Part shown: positions 8,794-17,962 of the stretch, piece after piece
How positions within the stretch are numbered: the first letter of the stretch is position 1
How the letters are laid out: each line of letters begins with the position of its first letter
Origin: Sphingomonas corticis
GTDB taxonomy: Bacteria; Pseudomonadota; Alphaproteobacteria; Sphingomonadales; Sphingomonadaceae
Assembly (NCBI RefSeq): GCF_012035195.1
Contig: NZ_JAAVJH010000003.1
Location: 1-64,000, forward strand
Length of the DNA stretch: 64,000 bases
Direction: 5' to 3'
Notes under the pieces: model-generated
Seen by the model: the letters and a program-made list of their open reading frames with translations, nothing else
What the model was told of the DNA's origin: nothing
The model's database searches: none
Made by a program: the position numbers and the translations under genes

Positions 8794-9459
8794 ATGCGCG
8801 TGCTGATCGTCGAGGACGAGCCCAACCTGGGGCAGCAGCTGAAGAACACGCTGGAGGGCGCGGGCTATGCCATCGACCTCGCCACCGATGGCGAGGAGGG
8901 GCATTTCCTCGGCTCGACGGAGAGCTACGACGCGATCGTGCTGGACCTGGGCCTGCCCGAGATCGACGGGCTGACCGTGCTCGACCGCTGGCGCAAGGAG
9001 GGCAAGACCATGCCCGTGCTGGTGCTGACGGCGCGCGACAGCTGGTCGGACAAGGTGGCGGGGCTGGACGCGGGCGCGGACGATTACGTCGCCAAGCCGT
9101 TCCAGACCGAGGAGCTGATCGCCCGGCTGCGCGCGCTGATCCGCCGCGCGTCGGGCAACGCCTCGTCGGAACTGACCGCGGGCGACGTGCGGCTCGACAC
9201 CCGGTCGGGCAATGTGACGCGCGCGGGCGAACCGGTGAAGCTGACCGCGCAGGAATACAAGCTGCTCAGCTACCTCCTCCACCACAAGGGCAAGGTGGTG
9301 AGCCGTACCGAGCTGATCGAGCACATCTACGACCAGGATTTCGACCGCGATTCGAACACGATCGAGGTGTTCGTCACGCGCATCCGCAAGAAGCTGGGGC
9401 AGGACGTCATCACCACGATCCGCGGGCTGGGCTACAGCCTGGAGGATCCGGACGCCTGA
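8794..9459 (+). CDS. OmpR-family response regulator
   Basis: A 221-aa DNA-binding response regulator. The receiver domain (1-115) has acidic residues in VEDEPN, the phosphoacceptor Asp51 in IVLDLGLPEIDG, the conserved Thr in VLTARDS and Lys in VAKPFQ. The winged-helix domain (about 125-221) contains LTAQEYKLLSYLLHHKG and the recognition region DSNTIEVFVTRIRKKLG, followed by TIRGLGYSL. A GGAG ribosome-binding site precedes the ATG. It pairs with the histidine kinase 130 bp downstream. Sequence resembles the PhoP/QseB/TctD branch; the stimulus is unknown. Confidence 0.92.
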   Translation: MRVLIVEDEPNLGQQLKNTLEGAGYAIDLATDGEEGHFLGSTESYDAIVLDLGLPEIDGLTVLDRWRKEGKTMPVLVLTARDSWSDKVAGLDAGADDYVAKPFQTEELIARLRALIRRASGNASSELTAGDVRLDTRSGNVTRAGEPVKLTAQEYKLLSYLLHHKGKVVSRTELIEHIYDQDFDRDSNTIEVFVTRIRKKLGQDVITTIRGLGYSLEDPDA

Positions 9460-9475
9460 CCGGCTTTCCGGCCGT

Positions 9476-9585
9476 GCCTCCGCCCCGGCGAACGCCGGGG
9501 TCCAGGTGGGAAGAGCCCCGTGATGATGCGCGACGCCCAGTGACGATCCGTCCACAGCTCAACCCCGGCGCGCGCCGGGGTGGTC
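9476..9585. repeat. REP family B palindromic doublet between the response regulator and kinase genes
   Basis: Hairpin CCCCGGCGAACGCCGGGG at 9483-9500 is followed by TCCAGG. A second hairpin, ACCCCGGCGCGCGCCGGGGT, lies at 9562-9581. Similar palindromes with a flanking TCCAG occur at 35889-35984, 43750-44196 and 55420-55504. Located inside a two-component operon, it could modulate mRNA stability or termination before the kinase. Confidence 0.75.
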
Positions 9586-9589
9586 GCCG

Positions 9590-10957
9590 ATGACCGAAGA
9601 GGCATCCGCGCCGGACATGCCCCGCGCGCGCGGGTCGCTGTCGCAGCGCATGATCCTGATCGCCGCGGTGTGGATCAGCGTGCTGCTGGCCGGCGGCGGC
9701 TTCGCGCTCGACCGCGTGCTGGTGGCCGCCGTCACGCGCAACGCCGACGACCAGCTCGAATACGTCCTGCGATCGCTGCTCGTCTCCGCGGAGATCGGGC
9801 CGGAGGGCGAGGTGATCTTCAACCGCGAACCCGCCGACCAGCGTTTCCTCGAACCCTATTCGGGCCTCTACTGGCAGGTGTCCGCGCCGGGGAAGGAGAC
9901 CTTTCCGTCGCGCTCGCTGTGGGACCGCCAGCTCGCCTATGGCGCCCGCCACCGCGACCGCAACATCCACACCTACGACAGCCGACAGTTCGGCGAGGAG
10001 AAATTGCGCGTCGTCGAGCGCGACGTGAAGCTGCCCGGCTCGCCGACGTGGTGGCGCTTCCAGGTCGCCTCCAGCCGCGAGGCGCTGGACGCGCAGATCG
10101 CGATCCTGCGCCGCACGCTGGTGCGCAGCTTCGTGCTGCTGGGCCTCGGCCTCATCATCCTCGCCGCGATACAGACCTTCTACGGTCTGCTGCCGCTGCG
10201 CCGTGTCCGGCTGGAGATCGCGAAGATGCGCGCGGGCCGCTCCAGCCGCATCGCCGGCGACATGCCGGTGGAGGTCATGCCGATGGTGGAGGAACTGAAC
10301 GCGCTGGTCGCGCACAACGAGACGCAGGCGGAGGAGGCGCGGCGCCACGCCGGCAACCTCGCGCACGCACTGAAGACGCCGCTCACCGTCATCATGAACG
10401 CCGCCACCGCGCAGGCCGACGACCTCGCCGACACGGTGGTGCGCGAGGCGCGGACGATGCGGCGACAGGTGGACCACCACCTCGCCCGCGCCCGCGCGGT
10501 CGGTCGCCGCGGCTCCGCGCACAGCCGGGCGGAGGTGTGGCCCAGCGTCGAATCGGTCGAGCGCGCGGTGCAGCGCCTCTATCCCCACGTCCGCATCGAC
10601 ATGGACGGGCCCAGGGGCCTGGTCGCGCATATCGAGCGGCAGGACCTCGACGAGATCATGGGCAACCTGGTCGAGAACGCCGCCAAGTACGGCGGCGGCA
10701 GCGTGTTCGTGACGGTGGGCGTGCAGGCCGGCTTCGTCGAGGTCATGGTGGAGGACGACGGCATGGGCATTCCCGAGGCCGACCGCATCCGCATCTTTGA
10801 CCGCGGCGTGCGGCTGGACAGCGGCAAGCCCGGCACCGGCCTCGGCCTCGCCATCGTGCGCGACGTGGCGGAGATCTACGACGGCACGGTCAGCCTGGAG
10901 GAGAGCGAGGACCTGGGCGGCCTGCTGGTCCGCCTGCGCCTGCCGGCGGCGAGCTGA
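9590..10957 (+). CDS. Sensor histidine kinase (HisKA/HATPase_c)
   Basis: A 455-aa membrane sensor kinase. Two transmembrane segments (about 20-42 and 178-200) flank a periplasmic domain of about 135 residues. A HAMP-like segment follows, then the phosphoacceptor His259 in NLAHALKTPLTV. The ATP-binding domain shows the N-box NLVENAAKYGG, G1 DDGMGI and G2 GTGLGLAIV. It is the cognate partner of the upstream response regulator, from which it is separated by a REP doublet. The H-box and phosphatase context resemble PhoQ/QseC-type sensors; the ligand is unknown. Confidence 0.92.
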   Translation: MTEEASAPDMPRARGSLSQRMILIAAVWISVLLAGGGFALDRVLVAAVTRNADDQLEYVLRSLLVSAEIGPEGEVIFNREPADQRFLEPYSGLYWQVSAPGKETFPSRSLWDRQLAYGARHRDRNIHTYDSRQFGEEKLRVVERDVKLPGSPTWWRFQVASSREALDAQIAILRRTLVRSFVLLGLGLIILAAIQTFYGLLPLRRVRLEIAKMRAGRSSRIAGDMPVEVMPMVEELNALVAHNETQAEEARRHAGNLAHALKTPLTVIMNAATAQADDLADTVVREARTMRRQVDHHLARARAVGRRGSAHSRAEVWPSVESVERAVQRLYPHVRIDMDGPRGLVAHIERQDLDEIMGNLVENAAKYGGGSVFVTVGVQAGFVEVMVEDDGMGIPEADRIRIFDRGVRLDSGKPGTGLGLAIVRDVAEIYDGTVSLEESEDLGGLLVRLRLPAAS

Positions 10958-10987
10958 TCCGCGAGCCGCCGCGCACCCCGTTCCCTT

Positions 10988-11782
10988 TCACGCCGCCCGC
11001 CGCGCTCCCGCGACCGGCACCACCTCGTCCCGCCGCAGCGTCAGCACCTCCACGCCGTCGCGCGTCACCGCGACCGTATGCTCGAACTGCGCGGAGAGGC
11101 GGCCGTCCTGCGTCACCACGGTCCAGCCGTCGTCCTGCGTCGCGACGCGGCGACTGCCCTGGTTCACCATCGGCTCGATCGTGAAGGTCATGCCCTCGCG
11201 CAGCACGGGGCCGGTGCCCGGCTTGCCGAAGTTCAGCACCTGCGGCTCCTCGTGCATCTCGCGGCCGATGCCGTGGCCGCAGAACTCGCGCACCACCGCA
11301 TAGCCGTTCTTCTTCGCGTGGCGCTCGATCGCGGCGCCGACGTCGCCCAGCCGCGCGCCGGGGCGCACCGCACCGATGCCTTTCCACATCGCCTCCTGCG
11401 CCACGCGCACCAGCCGGCGCGCGGCGGGGCTGGCGGCGCCGACGACGTAGGTCTTGCTCGAGTCGGCGATGAATCCGTCCTTCTCCAGCGTGATGTCCAG
11501 GTTCACGATGTCGCCGTCGCCTATCGTCGCATCCGCGGCGGGTACGCCGTGGCAGACGACCTGGTTGATCGACGAGTTCAGCACGAAGCCGTAGCCGTAC
11601 TGCCCCTTGCTGGCCGGGCGGGCGGCCAGGTCGTCGGTGATGAACCGCTCGACACGATCGTTCACCTCCAGCGTCGAGCGTCCGGCGAGGTCCAGCCCGT
11701 CCAGCATTTCGAACACCTGCGCCAGCAGCCGGCCCGACGCGCGCATCAGCGCCAGTTCGCCCGGCGACTTCACCACGGTCAT
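10988..11782 (-). CDS. map: Type I methionine aminopeptidase
   Basis: A 264-aa cytosolic metalloprotease that removes initiator Met from nascent proteins. The pita-bread fold metal ligands are visible: Asp in VNLDITLEKDG, Asp in FIADSSKTY, His in CGHGIGREMHEEP, Glu in FTIEPMV and Glu in AQFEHTV. The substrate His lies in VVCHGVP. The gene overlaps the upstream ParD-like gene by four nucleotides (ATGA), so the two are translationally coupled. This second type of map gene linked to a ParD-like gene recurs in proteobacteria. Confidence 0.95.
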   Translation of the reverse strand: MTVVKSPGELALMRASGRLLAQVFEMLDGLDLAGRSTLEVNDRVERFITDDLAARPASKGQYGYGFVLNSSINQVVCHGVPAADATIGDGDIVNLDITLEKDGFIADSSKTYVVGAASPAARRLVRVAQEAMWKGIGAVRPGARLGDVGAAIERHAKKNGYAVVREFCGHGIGREMHEEPQVLNFGKPGTGPVLREGMTFTIEPMVNQGSRRVATQDDGWTVVTQDGRLSAQFEHTVAVTRDGVEVLTLRRDEVVPVAGARRAA

Positions 11783-11976
11783 GCCGCCTCCTGCACCGCC
11801 GCCGCCGCCGCCAGCTGCCGGCGGACCAGGTCGTTGAACGACAGCATCGGGTTGGCTTCCGCCAGCATGCCGATCTTCATCCAGAACTCCGCCTGCGCGT
11901 TGATCGAGCGGCACATCACCCCGCTCGCCCGCCGTGCCTCCTCGTGCAGCGCCTCGTCGATCTTCACGATGCCCAT
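11779..11976 (-). CDS. ParD-like family protein coupled to map
   Basis: A 65-aa protein: MGIVKIDEALHEEARR, RSINAQAEFWMKIGMLAEA and NPMLSFNDL fit the ParD_like family, a ribbon-helix-helix-like small protein unrelated in context to a ParE toxin. It ends inside the start of map with a 4-nt overlap. No toxin gene is present nearby, so an antitoxin role is not supported; a regulatory or chaperone role for Map is an inference from the recurring neighbourhood. The ATG at 11976 gives the family length. Confidence 0.78.
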   Translation of the reverse strand: MGIVKIDEALHEEARRASGVMCRSINAQAEFWMKIGMLAEANPMLSFNDLVRRQLAAAAAVQEAA

Positions 11977-12024
11977 GCCATGCTCCTGTCGCTGCACGTG
12001 CCCGAAACGTCCGTCGCCGCGTGG

Positions 12025-12123
12025 CCTTCGACTGCGCTCAGGTCGAACGGCGGAACGTACGCACACGCGATCGGTACCCGTGCCAAGACGCCCACCTTCC
12101 GTTCGTGCTGAGCGAAGTCGAAG
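12025..12123. repeat. REP family A palindromic doublet
   Basis: CCTTCGACTGCGCTCAGG (12025-12042) followed by TCGAACGG is matched in inverted orientation by CCGTTCGTGCTGAGCGAAG (12099-12117) followed by TCGAAG. The two arms flank about 48 bp of unrelated sequence. It is related to copies at 5892, 18261 and 59119. Confidence 0.8.
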
Positions 12124-12373
12124 CACATGCACCGCCCGCGCTCGGCCCGAACAGGGACGCAGCCTCCATCCGAACTATATACGATCCGTATGCCGTGCGG
12201 TCAAACGGCCGCACCTCGCTGTCCTACAATGGCGGAAACTGCGATGGTCCCGACCCGCTCTTTCGCATCGTCGATCCCGCGACCGGCACGCCGGTTCCGC
12301 GCCTCAACATTCGCCGCGCGCAACCGCGCCGGCGGGTCAACACCCTCAACGTTCGCGCCAGACGGCGCGGCGC
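12124..12373. other. Unexplained 250-bp intergenic stretch
   Basis: This lies downstream of murA (minus strand) and upstream of the ParD-like/map pair, so it should hold the promoter of that pair. TATATACGATCCGTAT near 12175-12190 is a partial dyad of relatively low GC that could be a promoter or operator. A plus-strand frame through the segment has a protein-like composition but no start, signal or recognisable family. No gene is called. Confidence 0.35.
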
Positions 12374-13657
12374 TCAGCCGTCGCCGGCGCGCTCGATGTC
12401 GGCGCCCACCGCGGACAGCTTCTCCTCCAGCCGCTCGTAGCCGCGGTCGAGGTGGTAGACGCGGCTGACCGTCGTCTCGCCCTCGGCGACCAGCCCGGCG
12501 ATGATGAGGCTCATCGACGCGCGCAGGTCCGTCGCCATCACCGGAGCGCCGACCAGCCGGTCGACGCCGCGCACCACCGCGGTGCGCCCGCGCACCTGGA
12601 TGTCCGCGCCCATCCGCGCCAGCTCGGGCACGTGCATGTAGCGGTTCTCGAAGATCGTCTCCGTCAGCACGCTGGCGCCGTCGGCCTTGCACAGCATCGC
12701 CATGAACTGCGCCTGCATGTCGGTGGCGAAGCCGGGATAGGGAGCGGTGGAGAGCGTCAGCGGTGCGAGTTTCCCGTCGGAGACGACGCGCATGCTGCGC
12801 TTGCCTGCCTCCACCGTCACGCCCGCGGCGCGCAGCGCGTCGATCGTCGCGCCCATCTCGTCGGGCGCCACCTCGGTCAGCTCCACGTCGCCGCCCGCCA
12901 CCGCCACCGCGCAGGCGTAACTGCCCGCCTCGATCCGGTCGGGCATGACGGCGTAGGTCGCGCCGTGCAGCTCGTCCACGCCCTCGATCTCCAGCGTCTC
13001 CGTGCCGATCCCCTCGATCTGCGCGCCCATCGCCACCAGGCAGCGGCACAGGTCGACGATCTCCGGCTCGCGTGCCGCATTCTCGATCCGGCTCGGCCCG
13101 CGGGCGGTCGCCGCCGCCATCAGCACGTTCTCCGTCGCGCCGACGGACACGATCGGAAAGGCGTAGCGCCCGCCGCTCAACCGTCCCCCCGGCGCCCGCG
13201 CCGTGACGTAGCCCGCGCTCATCTCCAGCTCCGCGCCGATCGCCTCCAGCGCCTTCAGGTGCAGGTCGATCGGGCGGTTGCCGATCGCGCAGCCGCCGGG
13301 CAGCGACACCCGCGCCTCGCCCATCCGCGCCAGGATCGGGCCCAGCACCAGGATCGAGGCGCGCATCTTGCGCACGATGTCGTAGGGGGCCTCCGTCGAC
13401 GTCAGCTGCCCGGCGCGGATCGTCATCACGCGCCCGAACTCGCCGGGGCTCGTCCCCTCGATGCTGGTCGAGGCGCCGACCTGGTTCAGGAGGTGGCCGA
13501 ACCCGTCCACGTCGGCCAGCCGCGGCAGGTTGCGCAGCGTCACCGGCTCGTCCGTCAGGAGCGCGCAGGGCATCAGCGTCAGCGCCGCGTTCTTCGCGCC
13601 GGAAACGGGAATCTTGCCGGAAAGGCGGTTGCCGCCGCGGATCAGGATACGGTCCAT
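12374..13657 (-). CDS. murA: UDP-N-acetylglucosamine 1-carboxyvinyltransferase
   Basis: First committed enzyme of peptidoglycan synthesis, transferring enolpyruvate from PEP to UDP-GlcNAc in the cytoplasm. The 427-aa length is standard. [19 protein letters not shown] is the N-terminal substrate loop, and the catalytic Cys123 lies in [17 protein letters not shown] (the fosfomycin target). [10 protein letters not shown] and [13 protein letters not shown] near the C-terminus are also family-typical. It is transcribed away from the Crp-family gene, with an intergenic promoter region at 13658-13781. Confidence 0.97.
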   Translation of the reverse strand: MDRILIRGGNRLSGKIPVSGAKNAALTLMPCALLTDEPVTLRNLPRLADVDGFGHLLNQVGASTSIEGTSPGEFGRVMTIRAGQLTSTEAPYDIVRKMRASILVLGPILARMGEARVSLPGGCAIGNRPIDLHLKALEAIGAELEMSAGYVTARAPGGRLSGGRYAFPIVSVGATENVLMAAATARGPSRIENAAREPEIVDLCRCLVAMGAQIEGIGTETLEIEGVDELHGATYAVMPDRIEAGSYACAVAVAGGDVELTEVAPDEMGATIDALRAAGVTVEAGKRSMRVVSDGKLAPLTLSTAPYPGFATDMQAQFMAMLCKADGASVLTETIFENRYMHVPELARMGADIQVRGRTAVVRGVDRLVGAPVMATDLRASMSLIIAGLVAEGETTVSRVYHLDRGYERLEEKLSAVGADIERAGDG

Positions 13658-13781
13658 GTCGCGGCTCTACCCAACCGGCTTCCCGCCGCCAAGCGATCGT
13701 CAGGGCCGGTTGATCGACTTTAATGCGAGCGTTCCCCACCGCCGCCTAGGCATATAGGACAAATCGGGGGATTACAGACAC

Positions 13782-14519
13782 GTGGCCATCCGTTGCCTTG
13801 CCGATCACATCGGGGGCCTTCTTGATCTGACACCGGAGGAGCGGGCGACGCTCGACCGGCTGGGCGAGCGCGAGCGGTCGATCCGGCGCGGCGCCGTGCT
13901 GCTGCGGGAGAACGACCGCACGTCGGAACTCTTCGTGCTGCTGTCCGGCAACATGATGTCCTACGTCCTGCTGGACGACGGCAGCCGGCAGATCCTGCGC
14001 TTCCTGTTCCCCGGCGACCTGCTGGCGACCGCGGCGATCGGCTATTCCAGCTCGCCGGAGACGCTGGTGGCGCAGACGGAGAGCGTGGTGTGCCCGATCG
14101 ACCGGGTCGAGTTGCTGACGATGGCGCAGCAGCACCCGCGGCTGCTGCTGACGCTGGTGGCGATCGAGCAGGCGGAGCGGACGGCGCTGATCGACCGGCT
14201 GGCGGGGCTGGGCCGCACGTCCGCGCGTGCGCGCGTGGCGGCGGTGCTCCTCGACATCCGCGACCGCATGAGGCGCGGCGATCCGGCGATCGCGAACAGC
14301 TTCGTCCTGTCGCTGACGCAGGAAGAGATCGGCGACGCCACCGGGCTGACGGCGGTGCACGTCAACCGGATGCTGCGCACGCTGGAGGACGACGCGCTGA
14401 TCGCGCGCTCGGGCGGGCGGGTGACCGTGCTGAACGAGCCGTCGCTGCGCCGCGCCGCCAACTACGTCGACCGGCAGGCGACGATGGACCTCAGCTGGAT
14501 GCCCGCGCCGGCGGCGTGA
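13782..14519 (+). CDS. Crp/Fnr-family transcriptional regulator
   Basis: A 245-aa regulator with an N-terminal cyclic-nucleotide-binding-like beta barrel (RGAVLLREND, LFVLLSGNMMSYVLLDDGSRQIL, FLFPGDLLA) and a C-terminal winged helix (LTQEEIGDATGLTAVHVNRMLRTLEDDALI). No Fnr-type N-terminal cysteine cluster is present, so it is not an oxygen-sensing Fnr; the ligand is unknown. A GTG start is preceded by GGGGGATTACAGACAC with modest spacing. Its 3' end overlaps the convergent phosphohexomutase gene by 29 bp. TAGGCATATAGGACAAAT upstream (near 13747) could contain its promoter. Confidence 0.85.
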   Translation: MAIRCLADHIGGLLDLTPEERATLDRLGERERSIRRGAVLLRENDRTSELFVLLSGNMMSYVLLDDGSRQILRFLFPGDLLATAAIGYSSSPETLVAQTESVVCPIDRVELLTMAQQHPRLLLTLVAIEQAERTALIDRLAGLGRTSARARVAAVLLDIRDRMRRGDPAIANSFVLSLTQEEIGDATGLTAVHVNRMLRTLEDDALIARSGGRVTVLNEPSLRRAANYVDRQATMDLSWMPAPAA

Positions 14520-15873
14520 CGCCGGCCGCGGCCAGATAGCCGTCGATCGCGCCGGTCAGCCGCGCGAGGCCCGCCGCGTCGCGCCCCTCCGCGCGCAGCG
14601 TCAGCGCGGCCTCGGTGTTGCTGGCGCGCAGCAGCCACCAGCCGTCGGCGGTGGTGACGCGTGCGCCGTCGGTGCGGTCTACGCAGGCGCCGTCCCGCTC
14701 CAGCGCGGCGACGATCGCGTCCACCACCGCGTGCTTCTCCGCCTCCGCCACCGCGACGCGGACTTCCGGTGTCGCGCGGCGCGGCGGCAGGTCGTCGCGC
14801 AGCGCCGCCAGGGTCGTGCCCGACCGGTGGAGCGCGTCGATCAGCCGGATCGCCGCGTAGAGCGCGTCGTCGAAGCCGTACCAGCCGTCGCCGTAGAAGA
14901 TGTGGCCCGACAGCTCGCCGCCGATCGGCGCGCCGGTCTGGGCCATCAGCGCCTTCATGTGGCTGTGCCCCGTCCGTCCCATCACGACGCGACCGCCCAG
15001 GCCGGTAATGCGGTCGAACACCGCCTGGCTCGACTTCACGTCGGCGACGATCGCCGCGCCGGGGAAGCGTGCCAGCAGCGGCTGCGCCAGGATCGCCAGG
15101 ATCTCGTCGCCGTAGAGCACGCGCCCGCGGCCATCGACCAGGCCGATGCGGTCGCCGTCGCCGTCGAAGGCCACGCCGAAGTCGAGCCCTTCCGCGGCGA
15201 CCAGCGCCTTCAGGTCCGCCAGGTTCGCCTCGACCGTGGGATCGGGATGGTGGTTGGGAAACTCGCCGTCGATCTGCGTGAACAGCAGGTGGTGCTCCCC
15301 CGGCAGGTGCCGGACCAGCCGCTCCAGTATCGGCCCCGCGGCGCCGTTGCCGCAATCCCAAGCGATGCGGAACGCGCCGCCGGACTGGCCCTCCGTCAGG
15401 CGGGCGACATAGGCATCCGCGACGTCGGCATCGACGATCCCGCCCGCGCCCTCGCTCCACGCGCCCGCCGCGGAAAGGCGGGCGAGGTCGCGCACGTCGT
15501 CGCCGTAGAAGCTGGCGCGCTGCAGCACCATCTTGAAGCCGTTGTCCTCCTTGGGATTGTGGCTGCCCGTCACCTGGATGCCGCCATCCACCTCGAGCGT
15601 GTGCGCGGCATAGTACAGCATCGGCGACGGGCAGAGGCCGATCCGCACCACGTCCACCCCGCCGGCGGCCAGCCCCTCGGCCAGCGCCGCCGCCAGCATG
15701 GGCGAGTGGGTGCGCCCGTCGTAGCCCAGCGCCACGCGCCGCCCGCCGACGCCGCGCACGCGCGTGGCGAAGCTGCGCCCCACCGCCCACGCGTCCGCCG
15801 CGGCCAGGTTGCGGCCGACGGTGCCGCGGATGTCGTAGTCGCGCAGGATCTCGGGTGCGAGGACGTGGCTCAT
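14491..15873 (-). CDS. Phosphomannomutase/phosphoglucomutase
   Basis: A 460-aa alpha-D-phosphohexomutase interconverting hexose 6- and 1-phosphates for sugar-nucleotide and surface polysaccharide synthesis. The catalytic phosphoserine is in VTGSHNPKEDNG (about Ser104). The metal loop is DGDGDRIGLVDG (about 236), the sugar-binding loop is GGELSGHIF and the phosphate-binding region RASNTEAALTLRAEG. The ATGA overlap with the upstream DnaJ-like gene marks the start at 15873. The dual PMM/PGM assignment follows the AlgC-like family and is not resolved from sequence alone. Confidence 0.9.
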   Translation of the reverse strand: MSHVLAPEILRDYDIRGTVGRNLAAADAWAVGRSFATRVRGVGGRRVALGYDGRTHSPMLAAALAEGLAAGGVDVVRIGLCPSPMLYYAAHTLEVDGGIQVTGSHNPKEDNGFKMVLQRASFYGDDVRDLARLSAAGAWSEGAGGIVDADVADAYVARLTEGQSGGAFRIAWDCGNGAAGPILERLVRHLPGEHHLLFTQIDGEFPNHHPDPTVEANLADLKALVAAEGLDFGVAFDGDGDRIGLVDGRGRVLYGDEILAILAQPLLARFPGAAIVADVKSSQAVFDRITGLGGRVVMGRTGHSHMKALMAQTGAPIGGELSGHIFYGDGWYGFDDALYAAIRLIDALHRSGTTLAALRDDLPPRRATPEVRVAVAEAEKHAVVDAIVAALERDGACVDRTDGARVTTADGWWLLRASNTEAALTLRAEGRDAAGLARLTGAIDGYLAAAGVTPPARASS

Positions 15874-16130
15874 CGCGCGCGGTCGACCCGCGCGAGCAGC
15901 AGGTCGCGCGCCGCGTTCAGCCGCCTGGCCGCCTCGTCGGAGCCGCCGCGGTCGGGATGCGCCTGCGCCATCAGCCGGCGATGCGCGGCGCGGATCGCGT
16001 CGGCATCGGCGTCGGTGCGCACGCGCAGCAGCCGGCGCGCGGCGACGGCCGGGTCGGCCTTCGCCTTCGGCTTCGCGAGCAGGCGCCAGGCGAGATAGAT
16101 CACCAGCGCCGCGACGATCCACTTGGTCAT
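15870..16130 (-). CDS. Short membrane-anchored DnaJ-domain protein
   Basis: An 86-aa protein with an N-terminal hydrophobic segment (about residues 4-17) followed by a C-terminal J-domain. The HPD tripeptide at 58-60 (QAHPDRGGSDEAARRLN) is required in this family to stimulate DnaK ATPase. The layout, membrane anchor then J-domain, resembles Pam18/Tim14-like bacterial proteins. It is four-nucleotide coupled to the downstream phosphohexomutase and follows mipZ by 11 bp, so a three-gene operon is likely. Confidence 0.82.
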   Translation of the reverse strand: MTKWIVAALVIYLAWRLLAKPKAKADPAVAARRLLRVRTDADADAIRAAHRRLMAQAHPDRGGSDEAARRLNAARDLLLARVDRAR

Positions 16131-16141
16131 GCGTGCGCGCC

Positions 16142-16933
16142 CTACGCTGCGAACAGCGGCATGGCCGGCTCGGGCAGCGACAGGCCGGCCATCATCTCGC
16201 GCAGTTCCTGCCGCGCCGCGACGTGGCTCAGCCCCATGCCGCCGATCGCCTTGGCGTCCAGAAGGGTCAGGCCGGATGGGAACAGCTCGCGATAGATCAC
16301 GCGCTCGCCCAGACCCGGGATGATGCGGAAGCCGACGCGGCGGGCGAGCTGGGTCAGCGCCTCCTGTACGCGGCGCATGTTGCGCGCCTCGAGGTATTGC
16401 AGCCGGTTGCGCAGCACGACCCAGTCGATCGTCGCGCCGTCCTCCTTCGCCCGCGCCTTGCGCGCGTCCCAGATCAGTTCGGAGTAGAAGCTGGGCCGCG
16501 TCACCTTGAACGTGTCCGGATCGACCTGACCGATCAGGTCGAAGTCGACGAAGCTGTCGTTCATCGGCGTCACCAAAGTGTCGGCGATGGCCGCCGCGGT
16601 GCGCGCGCACGGGTCGTCGCGGCCCGGCGTGTCGATGACCAGAAAATCGTGCGTACCCATGAAGCGCTGGAAATGCTCCGCGAAATTGCCGTCGGCACGC
16701 CCGTCCCCGGTGGCGTGCGCGGGCAGCGGCAGGTCCAGCTCCTTGGCGCGCGCGGTCGCCTCGCGGTTCTCCAGATAGCGGCCGAGCGTGCGCTGGCGGT
16801 GGTCGAGGTCGATGCAGGCGACCTGCGCGCCCTTCGCCGCCAGCGCGATCGCGACGTGGACGGCGGTGGTCGACTTGCCCGTGCCGCCCTTCTCGTTGGC
16901 GAAGACGATGACGTGAGTCTTGAGATCGGCCAA
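16142..16933 (-). CDS. mipZ: MipZ-type ParA-family division-plane ATPase
   Basis: A 263-aa deviant Walker P-loop ATPase. KGGTGKST at 15-22 is the Walker A motif, VIDTPGRDD the Walker B-like segment, and SFVDFDLIGQVD and LRNRLQYLEARN are characteristic of MipZ rather than ParA or MinD. MipZ forms gradients from the poles through ParB and blocks FtsZ assembly away from midcell in alphaproteobacteria. The TTG at 16933 is chosen because it gives the family N-terminus and follows an AGGGAAG ribosome-binding site; there is no nearby ATG. Confidence 0.9.
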   Translation of the reverse strand: MADLKTHVIVFANEKGGTGKSTTAVHVAIALAAKGAQVACIDLDHRQRTLGRYLENREATARAKELDLPLPAHATGDGRADGNFAEHFQRFMGTHDFLVIDTPGRDDPCARTAAAIADTLVTPMNDSFVDFDLIGQVDPDTFKVTRPSFYSELIWDARKARAKEDGATIDWVVLRNRLQYLEARNMRRVQEALTQLARRVGFRIIPGLGERVIYRELFPSGLTLLDAKAIGGMGLSHVAARQELREMMAGLSLPEPAMPLFAA

Positions 16934-17011
16934 CGCCCTAACTTCCCTGGTTGATCGGCTTTCGGCGCGATCATAGAAGCCCCGTCGCCGAGTTTCGAGG
17001 GGGTACGCGCG

Positions 17012-17857
17012 TTGGAGGTGTTTCGTGAACTGGCGGGCCTGCGGGCCGCGCTGGCGGCGGCGGCGGGCGAGGGGCGGGAAGTCGCGCTGGTGCCGACCAT
17101 GGGTGCGCTTCACGCAGGGCACATCGCGCTGATCGAGGCGGCGCGGCGCCCCGGCGCGTGCGTGGTCGCGTCGATCTTCGTCAACCCGCGGCAGTTCGGC
17201 GCGGGCGAGGACCTGTCGCGCTACCCGCGCAAGGAACTGTCCGACATCGCGATGTTGAACGAGGCCGGCTGCGATCTGGTGTGGCTGCCGCCAGTGGAGG
17301 CGATGTACCCGGCGGGCTTCGCGACCAGCATCGCCGTCGGCGGGGTCAGCGAGGGGCTGGACGGCGCGGCCCGGCCGGGCCACTTCGACGGGGTCGCGAC
17401 GGTGGTGGCGAAGCTGTTCAACCAGGTGCAGCCCGCGCGCGCCTATTTCGGCGAGAAGGACTTTCAGCAGCTGGCGGTGATCCGCCGGCTGGTCGCGGAC
17501 CTGGACTTCGCGGTCGAGATCGTCGGGGTGCCGACGCAGCGCGACGACGACGGCTTGGCGCTGTCCAGCCGCAACGTCTACCTGGACGAGGAGCAGCGTG
17601 CGAAGGCGGTGGCGCTGCCGCGCGCGCTGGGCCAGGCGGCGCGGGCGATCGCGGGCGGTACCGCGCCTGACGCCGCGCTGGCGGAAGCGCGCGCCACGCT
17701 GACCGCGGCGGGGTTCGACGTCGACTATGTCGAGCTGGTCGATGCCGGATCGCTGCTGCCCGATCCGCCCGCCGACCGGCGGCGCCAGTTGCTGGCCGCG
17801 GCCCGGCTCGGCAGCACGCGGCTGATCGACAACCTGGCCGTTTCACCCACGATATAA
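17012..17857 (+). CDS. panC: Pantothenate synthetase
   Basis: Condenses pantoate and beta-alanine with ATP in coenzyme A biosynthesis. The 281-aa length is standard. Signature motifs are VALVPTMGALHAGH (the HIGH-like motif ending at His37), VVASIFVNPRQF, RPGHFDGVATVVAKLF, YFGEKDFQQLAVI and ALSSRNVYL. The start is TTG at 17012 with GAGGGGG upstream. It is divergent from mipZ and stands as a single-gene unit. Confidence 0.96.
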   Translation: MEVFRELAGLRAALAAAAGEGREVALVPTMGALHAGHIALIEAARRPGACVVASIFVNPRQFGAGEDLSRYPRKELSDIAMLNEAGCDLVWLPPVEAMYPAGFATSIAVGGVSEGLDGAARPGHFDGVATVVAKLFNQVQPARAYFGEKDFQQLAVIRRLVADLDFAVEIVGVPTQRDDDGLALSSRNVYLDEEQRAKAVALPRALGQAARAIAGGTAPDAALAEARATLTAAGFDVDYVELVDAGSLLPDPPADRRRQLLAAARLGSTRLIDNLAVSPTI

Positions 17858-17962
17858 ATCGTTTACGACTATCGTCTTAGAGTAATCCAGCGCGGTTAAC
17901 GCGTTAACCATTTGGAAGGCCGAATCGGCCGATGGTCATCATCGAGATTGGGGGGCAATCCG

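Noticed and set aside
11078..13723. An 881-codon open frame on the plus strand opposite map and murA
   Set aside because: It mirrors map and murA, whose motifs are clear, and it has no recognisable domain or ribosome-binding site.
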